From Stenocarpella maydis (taxonomy: Eukaryota > Ascomycota > Sordariomycetes > Diaporthales > Diaporthaceae): a stretch of DNA of 64,000 bases. The notes beneath the pieces are model-generated. The model worked only from the letters and a program-made list of their open reading frames with translations. It had not been told where the DNA came from and did not search any database. The position numbers and the translations under genes were made by a program. Shown piece by piece: positions 22,040-31,797 of the stretch. The stretch is from NCBI GenBank assembly GCA_002270565.1, contig NQMI01000035.1, positions 259,658-323,657 of the forward strand. Direction: 5' to 3'. The stretch's first letter is position 1; each line of letters opens with the position of its first letter.

Positions 22040-25000
22040 CTAGTTGTAATACTCGACCAGCCAGGCCCGCAGGTCCCCCACGGTCGGGTACTCGAGGAAC
22101 AGGCTGCCGCTGACGGCCACCCCCAGCTGCTCGCGCAGCTTCTCGGCGATGACCAGGCTCATCAGGCTGTCCACGCCCAGGCTGGCGAAGCTGGCGCCGT
22201 CCTCGAGGTCCGCGGGCTCCAGGGCCGCCTCGGCGGCCACCAGCGCCATGGCCCGCACCGCCGTGCTGTCCGAGTCGGCGGCCACGGGCGCGGCGGCGGC
22301 GGCGGCGGCAGCAGCCGGGGCGCTCGTCTCCATCTCCGCCGCCGCCGCCGCCGGCGCCGGGGTGGGCGCGGGTGCGGGCGTGGTTGCCTGCTGGGCGGGG
22401 CCTGGCTGTGTGTTTGGCCCTGCCGCCGGCATGGTGGTAGCCGAGGGCGCGGCAGTGGTAGCAACAGCAGCAGCGGCAGGGGGCCCAGTGGCCGGGTTCT
22501 TGACGTCGGCGGGCGAGAAGAAGCGGCTCAGCAGCACGCGGGGGTAGCGGCGGAACTTCATGGCCTGCATGACACCGACGATGTCGCCGTCCTGGAGCAC
22601 GTAGACGTCCCCGAGGTAGACGGAGGCGTCCTCGGGCGTGGCGATCATCTTGACGTAGGAGCGGTACCTCCCCCCGGCGGCGAGCGGGCGGGCCAGGCGC
22701 ATCGAGCCCCAGCCCGGGGTGACGCAGAAGTTGTTGCGGGTGTCGATGCTGTCCGAGACGTTCATGACGAAGCCGCCGAGGTGGAAGACACTATCGATGA
22801 AGAAGGGCGGCACCGTCCACAGGCCCCCCTTGTCGGTGCCGTCGATAGTAACGTCGGCAAAGGCCTCGAGCCCGTGTAGCACCACCGACTGCATGCCGCG
22901 GTACTTGTCGGCGTAGTCGACCAGGTTGTTGGCGAAGAGCAGGTATGCCATGCCGTGCGACAGCCTGCTGGCCGCGCCCTCGTCGGCGAGCCTCTCGAGC
23001 GCCTCGATGCGGCCCCTGATCAGGTGTGCCATCGGCGCCCAGCCCCGCAGCCACTCGGCTGCGCTGCCGTACAGCAGCTGCGCCGTCGCGATGGGCTTGT
23101 CGCCGGCCAGGGAGCCGTCGCCGGCGACGTTGTGCCACTCCAGCTGGGCCACGCCCGCCTCGATGTCCGCGGTGGTGATGGAGATCTGGATCAGCTGCGG
23201 GATGCCGGTGTTCTTTTGCGCCACCAGGCCCTCGCTCACGACGAGGTTGGCCACGTTCATGTCGACAACGCCCTTCTCGGACCCGGGCCTGAGCTTGTCC
23301 AGGAGGTACTTGCCCAGGGTCAGGGCGATGTCGGCGTGGATAGACTATAGTTGGATCACAAGACATCAGCTCTCCCCGTCCGCGCCCAATGCCATCCCAT
23401 CACACGAGCATGCAGGCCCGGAAGCACTTACCGAAGTCACAACGCCCGCCCCGTTCATCCGGTGGCCCCACGCAGCGGCCAGGAAGTCGGGCTGCATCAG
23501 GTCCGACTGCACGACGACCCGCCCCGACAGCCCGGAGGATACCTCGTCGACGACCCGGTGGACAAGCGACGTCCGCAGGCTGCTGGAGGGGGCCGCGGCC
23601 AGCCGTCCCGGGCCCCCAGCACCAGCACCAGCACCAGCACCAGCAGCCGCGGCCGCCTTCTTCTCGGCGTCGTAGAACGTGTTGCCCTTTGTGAGCGCCC
23701 AGTCGCCGTTGTACTGGATCCAGTGGGTCTTGTCGTTCCAGGCGTACGTCGGCAGGTCCAGGAGCCGCAGGCCGCCCTCGAACGGCCGGTGGAACTCGTG
23801 CCAGTCGACCGCGACGCCCGCCGCGTGCACCGCCGCCAGGCTGTGCGCCAGCGTCGCCCAGCTGTCCTCGCCCCGGCGCAGCGACGGCACGGCCGCGGCC
23901 ACGGACGGCAGGATCGACCGCGCAAAGTTTACGCACACGGGGTGCGGGCCCATCTCGACCCACGCCATGGTCTCGTCCACGGCGGCGATGCCGTGCGCCG
24001 CCCGGATGGCGCCCAGGAAGTCCACCGGCTCGCGCGTCGCCCGCCGCATGTAGTTGGCGTTGATGGTCTTGTCGTCGAAGACGACCCGCCCCAGCAGCGG
24101 CGAGATGACGGGCACGCTCGGCGCCTGGAACAGGGCGCCCGCCCGCGCCGCCTCCTCGAACTCGTCCAGGATGGCGTCCGTCTGCGCCGAGTGGAAGGCA
24201 TAGTCCACGTCGAGGGTGAAGCACTTGAGGCCCGCGGCCGCCAGCGCCCCGGCCAGCGCGTCCATCTCGGCCGCCGTCCCGCTGAGGACCGTGTCCTGGG
24301 GCCCGTTGATACACGCCACCTCGAACGGCGTGCCCGCTGCTCCCGCGCCCTCGCGCACCGCCTCTAGCGGCGCCCGCACCGCCAGCATCCTGTGGCTGCC
24401 CGCGCGGCACCTCTCCTCGAGCAGCCGCGCGCGGGTCCCCGCCAGGAAGATGGCGTCGGCGGCCGACAGCACGCCCGCGACGTGCAGCGCCGCGTACTCG
24501 CCCAGGCTGTGGCCGACCACGACGTCCGGCCGCACCCCGAGCGACCCCCAGCACCGGGCCAGCGCCACCTCGACGCAGACGAGCGCGAGCTGCGTGACGG
24601 TGGGCGGGTGCGCGTGGTCCTGCGGGTGGCTGCCGTCGACGGCGGGGATGACGGACGGGAAGCCCTCGGCGCGGGCGAGCGCGTCGAGGCCCAGCATCTG
24701 CGCGCGGAAGACGGGCGAGTCGCGGAACAGCTCCAGGCTCATGGAGCGGTGCGAGGCCCCCTGGCCCGTGAAGGCGAAGATGACGGGCGGTGGGCCGGTG
24801 GCTGGGATGGGCCTGTGGCGATCCGCCGACCCGAGGAGAGAGGCGAGTTGCTCCTTCAGGTGGGACACATCCGACGTGGCGATGGCCACGCGGTGGTTGT
24901 GGTGGTGGCGCCGGGCCGTTGTCGTGTACGCGAGGCTGCCCAGCGAGACGTCCGCATGCGCCTCCAGGTACCCGATCAGGCGCTCGAGGTTGCCCCTGAG

Positions 25001-27575
25001 CGACGCCTTGCTCTTGGCCGACACGGCGACGACGTGGGTATGCCGAGGGTCGGCCACGTCGGCGCCGCTGGCCGCCCGGGCGGGTGCCTCCTCGAGGACG
25101 ATGCTCGTGTTGCCGCCGGCGGCACTGAAGTTGTTGATCACGGCACGGCGCTTCCTCCCGGGCACCCGCGGCCACTTGGCCAGCCCAAAGGGGATGTGCA
25201 GGTTGCGCTTGTCCAGGTCCTTGGGGAAGCCCGGGTTGATGCTGTTCTTGATGCCCACGTGTGGCGGGATCGCCTCCTTGTCCAGCATCATCAGCACCTT
25301 GACCAGCGCCGTCGTGCCCGCCACCGCCTCGCCATGGCCCACGTTCGCCTTGACCGCGCCAATGTGCAGCGGCTGCCCGGTGCCCCGGCGCCTGGCGGTG
25401 CTGCTGCCCGCGGCGGGCGCGAAGACGTCGGTGACGGACCGGATCTCCTGCGCGTCGCCCGCCTGCGTGCCCGTCCCGTGCATCTCCACGTAGCTGACGT
25501 CCAGCGGGTCCACGCCGGCGCGCCCCAGCAGCATCCGCGTGAGGTCGGCCTGGTGGCCCGCGTGCGGGTGCGTGATGGACACCGCCTCGGCCGAGTGGTT
25601 CGTCCCCGCGGCGAGGATCACGCCCAGGATGTTGTCGTTGTCGGCCTCGGCGTCCTCGAGCCGCTTCAGGACCACCGAGGCCACGCCGTCCGCGCGGCAG
25701 TACCCGTCGGCCTCGCTGTCCCATGTCTTGCACGCGTTGGGCGTCCTGGAGAGGAAGTGCCCGCTGCTCAGCCCTGCGAACGCGTCCGAGTTGGTCAGGA
25801 CGTTCATCCCCCCCGCCACCGCCATGTCCACGTCCCCGTTCCAGAGGGAGTTGCAGGCAATCTTGGGTGAGTTGTTAGCAGCGCCGCCCTGGGGCATCAT
25901 GGGGTGCGGATGACAGGGGCTGGTCTGGTGGAGGTTTGCTATTGTGCACTAGCCACTTACATGGATCGTCGCGAGCCCCGAGGAGCATGCCGTGTCGATA
26001 CTGTAGCTCGGGCCGGAGAATTTGAAGAAGTAGTTGATGCGCCCAGGCCCAAACGCACGGCAGCCGCCCGTGATGAAGTAGGTGCCGACCTCCTGGGCTG
26101 TATTGACCTCGCGGTAGTCATCGCTGGCCTGTCCGTAGAAGGTGCCGGTCCGGTGGAGATCGGTAGAAGCCGTGCGGTTGGCGACGTAGCCGGCCCGTTC
26201 CAGCGCCTCGTAGGCCGTCACGATAGCCAGCCGCTGCATTGGGTCTGTCTGGAGGGCCTCCCGCGGCGACATGTTGAAGAAGGGCGCGTCGAAGAGGCCC
26301 GGCTCGTCTATAAAGCAGCCATACGGGGTGAGGCTGGTGTTGACACGCTTCCCGGTGGGATCGCAGTGCGTGTCCACGTCGAACCGGTCAGCCGGCACCT
26401 TCTTGTGCACGTCGAGGCCCTGGCTCAGCACGTCCCAGAACTTCTCCGTGTCCGAGGCGCCCCCGGGCATCCGGCAGGACATGCCCACGATGGCAATCTT
26501 GGCCTGCTGGGAGCCCCTGGGCCCCGCCGGCGGCGTGTCTGGCCTGGCGACCCAGCTCACGAGATCCTCCGTGCGCGTCCTNGGTGTAGAGGTGCCCGGC
26601 GTGGCAGGGGCCGGCGTAGACGGGCAGGGCGACGTGCTTCTGGTCGCGGAAGAAGTCGGACTGCAGGAATATGTGCTTCAGCCGCGCCGGCGGGCCGCTG
26701 ATGGTCACCGACGTGCGGCTCAGCGCGCTGACGAACACCCTGCTCGCGACGGGGGTTTTCTAGCACGGCCGGGTTAGCTCATACTTGTGCTCTCGGATGG
26801 CGGTGGGGACACAGCCGTGGCGCTCCTGGGCAGTCCTGGGGAGGAGGAGAGGGTCCCGCAGAAAGGGGGCGCTCCGGCGCAGACTCACCTCGGCCCTGTG
26901 TATCGCGTCGAGCTCCTTCTGGACCGCATCGGCGGCGACGTCCGGCACCACGTAGGCCCAGCTGTCGCCAGGCCCGGCATCGAGCGGCCGGGGCTGCAGG
27001 TGCTGCGAGACCTCGTTGACCACGACGCCGAGCCTGAACGCGATGCGGACCACCTGCGCGGCGGCCACCGGCACGTCCGCCAGGGTCCGGGACAGCGAGA
27101 CGGCGGCGGTCGACAGGAGCCCCGTGCCGAGGCCGGCGAGGCATGCATCCGCGTCGTGCAGGTCGAGCTCCTGGGCGCCGTCCTCGTAGTGCCCGACGAG
27201 GGTGGCCAGCTGCACCACGCACAGGAGGACCCCGTCGACAGAGCCGCCGAGGGGGCCGCCCCGCAGCTCCGCGTGGTCGACCAGGGTGAGGACGGTCTCG
27301 AAGGGGGGGACGAGGCGTCGAAGGGTGGCCGGCAGCGAGCGCACCTCATCGCGCAGGGCCAGGGTGGCCTCGTCGATGAGCCGGGCCAGCAGCGGGTGTC
27401 GCCTGTCCTTGCTGTGGTTGTAGAGCTGACGGCACAGGTCCTTCAGGTCATCGTGCGGGAACTCGTTGCTGAAGTAGCCGATGGTCAGCCTCGTAGGCTG
27501 GATCAGGGACTCAGCTGCCGAGGAGCTGCTGGTGTTCGACATGTGGTCGGTGTTGGAAGGCTCAGCCCACTCCAT
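22040..27575 (-). CDS. Non-reducing polyketide synthase, SAT-KS-MAT-PT-ACP, no thioesterase domain
   Basis: Proposed exons, minus strand: 27575-26889, 26759-25961, 25861-23432, 23344-22040. Introns are 129, 99 and 87 nt, all phase 0. Without the N at 26582 this gives 1739 residues. SAT covers about 30-290, with Gly150 in GLGTG where a catalytic Cys is usual, and PCHAGHLY near 281. KS covers about 315-750, with Cys487 in DTACSSG, His623 and His671. MAT covers about 855-1160, with GHSLG at 945-949. PT covers about 1255-1520, with His1295 (GHRMNGAG) and Asp1489 ([11 protein letters not shown]). An Ala/Pro-rich linker precedes the ACP, with Ser1698 in LGVDSL. There is no TE, Claisen cyclase, methyltransferase or reductase domain. 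Such PKSs (the ACAS/EncA/MdpG type) rely on a separate metallo-beta-lactamase thioesterase, which is the divergent neighbour. The enzyme should make an aromatic octaketide or longer chain. Chain length cannot be read by eye. Confidence 0.93.
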
Positions 27576-28149
27576 ACTATCAACTATAGGTATCAGGGCT
27601 TGGACAAGTGGCGTTGAGGTGGTAGCTGAGCACTTTGTACTGCCGTGGGATGGGGGGATAAAGGGTAGCAATATCTCGTGCGTCAACAGCCCTGATGCGG
27701 CATCAAACAAGCCCCTGGGTAAGAAGCATCCGGCGAGTATCACATGATATAAGGCACCATAAGCGAGTAGAGCCTCGTAGGAATGACCCGGGAATTCACG
27801 CTCGGATTGGATACCTCCGGACCTCTCTTCGCAGGATCCTCCTGGCCCGGCCCGATCGGTAGTTTTGATATCGCTGTAGTCCTTGTGTAGTCCATTAGCC
27901 CGGCCCTCAAAGCTCGCTCCCGTGCTTACACGGCTCTCGAGTAGGTTGCCACCCGGCATCCATTTCGCGGCATCTGTACCTCAGCCTCGAGCCGCATTTC
28001 AGTCCCCGGAGGCCCGGTTTCCTGGCGCTGAACAAATGCAGTCAGTCCTTCCCGAGGCACCTCTTTCAAGTTTTACTTTGAGTCTCAGTCGAGTCCTCGC
28101 TCAGAAAAAGTTCCTTGTCTTGTCCCAGGAGTTCTGGTTACGGCTCAAG
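27576..28149. promoter_or_regulatory. Bidirectional promoter between PKS and MbL-thioesterase
   Basis: A 574-bp divergent spacer. It holds CTCCGGACCTCTC near 27815 (CCGGACCTCTC recurs upstream of the DUF4267 gene) and TCCTCCTGGCCCGGCC at 27837-27852. A near-identical TCCTCCTTGGCCCGGCC is at 30899-30915 in the other divergent cluster promoter. By eye I did not find the AflR consensus TCGN5CGA. Sharing a promoter fits joint control of PKS and its releasing enzyme. Confidence 0.4.
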
Positions 28150-29196
28150 ATGGCCCCTGGAGTAGGAGGCTATCGCCAGATCAACAAAGCCCTCAACATC
28201 TGTGCTTTCGAAGATTACCTGGAGGGCCAGCAGACACACCTGCCCAAGCTGCCGGATGTGGAGCAGATCAGTCCTCGAGTGATACGCGTGCTTGGCCAGA
28301 ATCCGGGAAAGGTGAGGCGGTATCCTCAATGCTTAGACCCTGTGCGCCAGCACAGAACTGTCAACCACCTAACTGACCTTGGCTGTTTTGTTCAGTTCAC
28401 GCTCCAGGGCACAAATACGTACATCATTGGTACTGGACCAGAGCGCATCCTCGTCGACACGGGCCAGGGCATCCCGGACTGGGCAGACCTCATATCCGAC
28501 ACGGTCGCCAACCGAGGCTTCTCCATATCCCACGTCCTGCTCACACACTGGCACGGCGACCACACGGGCGGCGTCCCCGACCTGCTGCACATGTACCCGC
28601 ACCTCTCGTCAGCCATCTACAAGCACACGCCGGGCAGGGACCAGCAGCCCATCGCCGACGGCCAGACCTTCGCGGTGGGCGGCGCCACCGTCCGCGCGGT
28701 GCACTCCCCGGGACACTCCCACGACCACATGTGCTTCATCGTCGAGGAGGACGCCGCCATGCTCACGGGCGACAACGTGCTGGGCCACGGCACCGCGGCG
28801 GTCGAGCGCCTGGGCACCTGGATGGAGACGCTGCGCCAGATGCGGTCGCACGGCTGCGCCGCCGGCTACCCGGCCCACGGGGCCGTCATCGCGGACCTCG
28901 GCGCCAGGATCGACGGCGAGCTGGCCGGCAAGCTGAGGCGGGAGCGCCAGGCGCTCCAGGCGCTCAGGGAGGCGCAGCAGGGCCGCGGCGGCGGCGGCGG
29001 GCCGGGGCAGCAGGGCAGGCTCACGGTCGGGGAGCTCGTCACGGCCGTCTACGGGGACCGCCTGGGCGAGGGGGTCAGGGAGCTGGCCCTGGAGCCCTTC
29101 ATGGACGAGGTCCTGCGGAAGCTGGCCGAGGACGGCATGGTTGGGTTCCAGGTGAGGGCGGGTGTCAAGAAGTGGTTTGCTGTCTCGCGCGCATAG
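28150..29196 (+). CDS. Metallo-beta-lactamase-type thioesterase (ACTE/EncB/MdpF type)
   Basis: Proposed CDS: 28150-28311, 28396-29196; 320 residues. The start MAPGVGGYRQINKALNICAF and the block SPRVIRVLGQNPGK followed by FTLQGTNTYIIGTG are typical of fungal enzymes that release products from TE-less PKSs. The metal site HxHxDH is THWHGDHTGG (His105, His107, Asp109, His110), followed by SPGHSHDHMCF and LTGDNVLGHG. It should hydrolyse the ACP-bound product of the adjacent PKS, for example to atrochrysone carboxylic acid. The 84-nt intron is a multiple of three without stops, so an intron-retained form would add 28 residues; family alignment supports removal. A Gly/Gln-rich insert (about 275-285) is unusual. 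It is divergent from the PKS. Confidence 0.93.
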   Translation: MAPGVGGYRQINKALNICAFEDYLEGQQTHLPKLPDVEQISPRVIRVLGQNPGKVRRYPQCLDPVRQHRTVNHLTDLGCFVQFTLQGTNTYIIGTGPERILVDTGQGIPDWADLISDTVANRGFSISHVLLTHWHGDHTGGVPDLLHMYPHLSSAIYKHTPGRDQQPIADGQTFAVGGATVRAVHSPGHSHDHMCFIVEEDAAMLTGDNVLGHGTAAVERLGTWMETLRQMRSHGCAAGYPAHGAVIADLGARIDGELAGKLRRERQALQALREAQQGRGGGGGPGQQGRLTVGELVTAVYGDRLGEGVRELALEPFMDEVLRKLAEDGMVGFQVRAGVKKWFAVSRA

Positions 29197-30063
29197 CCTG
29201 CCTGCTGGTATGTCTACAATGTACTAATAGCACATGGGTCATATAACGTGGGCAGGTGTTTTGACTCTGCGATGTAACAGCCTCAGGTTGTGAGAGGCAG
29301 CTCTAGAAACTAGAACCGGTCACATTTCTGCATGGAAGTATACACACTTGAGAGTAAGGGTTTGTTAGATTGAATACCTACATTGAGACTTGGGTTGAAT
29401 ACTGAGATTGAATACTGAGACTCAGTACTGCTAGTAGACCGAAGTGTCCAAGGGGTCCCAGCATTGTCTGTTTGCAAGCGCGAGTGACCTTTCTCCAAGA
29501 ACCCAGGCCTCTGTTACTTGTCTCGTGCTGTATAGTTGCACAACTTGACCCGTCTGGCACTGGTAATCGAGACACCTGAGACTACGCGAGAATGCAAGCT
29601 GGACTGTTCTGAGATTTTCTCGTATTACTGGGAAATGCAGCCTTCATCCACGTCTCCGCTATGCAGGCGCACGACCGTGTAAATTCAGGGTGTGTTTTCC
29701 ACCAGGCCTCCACCTCCAGTCTTCCGCATCCCTCACCAGACCCGTGTTTACAAAGCAGGACTGAGCGAACACAGTAATAATTACAACCTGTCACAGCTGG
29801 ATACCAAGGCCGGCTTGGCAAATCTTGTACATGAACCGCGTATGGGCCCTCGAGCCTAGGCTAGTAATACCAATTCCCCGGTGCTGACATCTGGACAAAA
29901 CCATTGTCAAATCCCCGTGTCCGTTCGCCAAGCCACGTTATCAACCCCCTCCCCCCCTCCTCGGACTTGCTGTGCATATTTACATCGCACTTCTTCTTAT
30001 ACGGCCTCGGACTCCGGCTCCCGCAGAGAGCAGCGCCGCCCCACCCCTCCCTCCCTCCCTCCC
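29197..30063. other. Convergent intergenic region, no gene seen
   Basis: This lies between the 3' ends of the thioesterase and anthrone oxygenase genes. Only short frames without domain-like pattern are present. Imperfect repeats GAATACTGAGATTGAATACTGAGACT near 29398 and C-rich runs (CCCTCCCTCCCTCCC near 30048) are visible. Confidence 0.4.
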
Positions 30064-30724
30064 TCATGCGCCGAGCTCCCGCACGACGGTGCTGAGGCCC
30101 AGCAACGCCCCGACGAGCGGCGTGAGGGATCGCGCTGCATGCAGCCAAGCCCACCTCACGACCAGGCCCTGGACGACCCCCAGCGGCACCGCGTCGTCAG
30201 CGCCGTGCTCGCCCCCCAGCCGGAACAGGGTGTTGTTGGTCGGCACCATGACGTACCACGTGAAGGGCACCATGACCCCCGTCGCCACCGCCGCGAGCGC
30301 GTACCGCGCCCAGCCAGGGCTGCCCCCCCTGCGCCTGGCGGCGGCAGCAGCCGCGTCACCCCCCTCCCGCCCCCTGGCGAGGGCGGCGGCGCAGCCGTAC
30401 AGCCCGCACGTGGCAACGCACAGCGCGGGCAGGTAGATGTGGCCGTAGTGGTACATGCGCGCCCACTGCCGGAGCACGTGCGCGGCGTCCTGGTTGGTGT
30501 CGAGGAGCACCGGGACTGCAAAGGCCGAGAGGCTCATCATGGCTCCTTTTTTCCCCCGGGTGGGCGGGGCGTGGTCAGCTTGCCTCGCGCGTCTGCAGTG
30601 CGGGGGGGGGGGGTATGAGCCTCCGAGGGTTCGTCTTACCTGATAGAAATGTCCCCGAGACCACGGCTGCGGCTGGCAGGCCGATGCCTGGCCGAGATGC
30701 TTTGCTGGGCGGCTTCGTTGGCAT
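30064..30724 (-). CDS. DUF1772 anthrone oxygenase-like membrane protein (EncC/HypC/TpcL type)
   Basis: Proposed exons, minus strand: 30724-30640 and 30542-30064; 187 residues; 97-nt intron (GTAAGA...GGAG). Exon 1 gives GIGLPAAAVVSGTFLSG and exon 2 continues AMMSLSAFAVPVLL, the usual first helix of DUF1772. HYGHIYLPALC forms the second segment. TWYVMVPTNNTLF has the Asn-rich motif conserved in anthrone oxygenases, followed by a last helix with VRWAWLHAARSLTPLVGALL. Members oxidise C-10 of emodin anthrone or norsolorinic acid anthrone to the quinone. The loop after the second helix is unusually Ala/Gly/Arg-rich. It diverges from the EthD gene, and a shared promoter is likely. Confidence 0.85.
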
Positions 30725-31163
30725 GATTTACCAGTGTGGATGGGTTATGGGATGTGGGTTGATGGGTTGATGGGTTTAGGTTACAGAGCGGCTTGCCTTT
30801 GCTGCTCATTGCCCCGTCACTCGAGGCCTCTGAGTTATATTTGCCCAGGCCGGGTGATTTTCCGTCCATTGGACTGGACACAACCCCCCCTCCCCCCATC
30901 CTCCTTGGCCCGGCCTGGACATCATGGCTCGAAGCCCGTATGTAGCGCTCGGGCCATGACCACAGGCAATGCTGTGCTGTCCGACTCCGGGCCATGTCGG
31001 GGACCATGGCACCACTCCAAAGAGCATGTCCGTTGGGCAGAGGTCACGGCCTGATAATCCAAAGAGTCAGGAACTTGATTGTTGCATTCCAAATTGCTTG
31101 AACCACTGTGAGTGAGTCGACTCATTCTCGCCATTTCCCATTTCAGGGCTGAGCCACGCAGAC
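30725..31163. promoter_or_regulatory. Bidirectional promoter between anthrone oxygenase and EthD gene
   Basis: A 439-bp divergent spacer. It contains TCCTCCTTGGCCCGGCC at 30899-30915, nearly the same as a motif in the PKS promoter, and GCCCAGGCCGGGTG near 30843 as a partial inverted version. Whether these are binding sites is inference from sharing only. Confidence 0.35.
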
Positions 31164-31797
31164 ATGACCAGCCTCGACGAACTCCATCTCCCAGGGACGG
31201 ACAGCTCAGCAGGTGGCAAGTATCTCTGCCTGACAATCTGCGGCTACCGCAAGCCTGGTATGAGCGAGGAAGAATATCGCAACCACATGGTCAATGTTTC
31301 CGCTCCTATGACCAAGGACCTCATGGTCAAGTACGGAATTCAACGATGGACCCAGGTGCGTGGCTGGGACACATACACATCCCCCCCCCCTTAATTCCAC
31401 TGTGCCTCATCTTCGGCCGTGCCATCTTGCCGACTCACATGTGAGCCAGATCCACAACCAAAGTGCCACCCGCTCATTGATGAGCCAGCTTTTCGACCCG
31501 CAGATGGCCAATGTCGCAGACTTTGATTGCTTTAGCCAGGTCACCTTCAGGAGCGTTGAGGACTACAGGCGCATGAAAGAGGACCCGTGGTACAAGGAGC
31601 ATCTGGTCGGGGATCATGAGAAGTTTGCAGACACTAAAAGGAGCATGTGAGTTGCTTGTTGATACCCCAACTGTCGCCCAAGACGAGTATCTGCATGTTT
31701 TTATTCAATGTGGCTAACCCCCGCCAGGATGACGATAGGATGGGTTGAAGAATTCGTCAGGGAAGGCCAGGTTGTTGATGGCTTCAAAGGTCATTAG
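31164..31797 (+). CDS. EthD-domain protein, candidate decarboxylase of the atrochrysone pathway
   Basis: Proposed CDS: 31164-31355, 31450-31646, 31728-31797; 152 residues; introns of 94 and 81 nt with clean junctions. [34 protein letters not shown] is the first beta-alpha unit of a dimeric alpha/beta barrel (EthD, PF07110). The second unit is [38 protein letters not shown]. In anthraquinone clusters small proteins of this fold (TpcK/AgnL1/MdpH1 type) decarboxylate atrochrysone carboxylic acid, and anthrone oxygenase is often the neighbouring gene, as here. A dehydratase or cyclase role is also possible for the fold. The assignment rests on fold, size and neighbours. Confidence 0.82.

Noticed and set aside
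22149..25900. Long open frames on the plus strand and in other minus frames across the PKS
   Set aside because: They are by-products of very GC-rich coding sequence; only the frame with KS, MAT, PT and ACP motifs is real.
27576..28149. AflR consensus site TCGN5CGA in the PKS promoter
   Set aside because: Every TCG in the spacer was checked by eye and none has CGA at the right distance.
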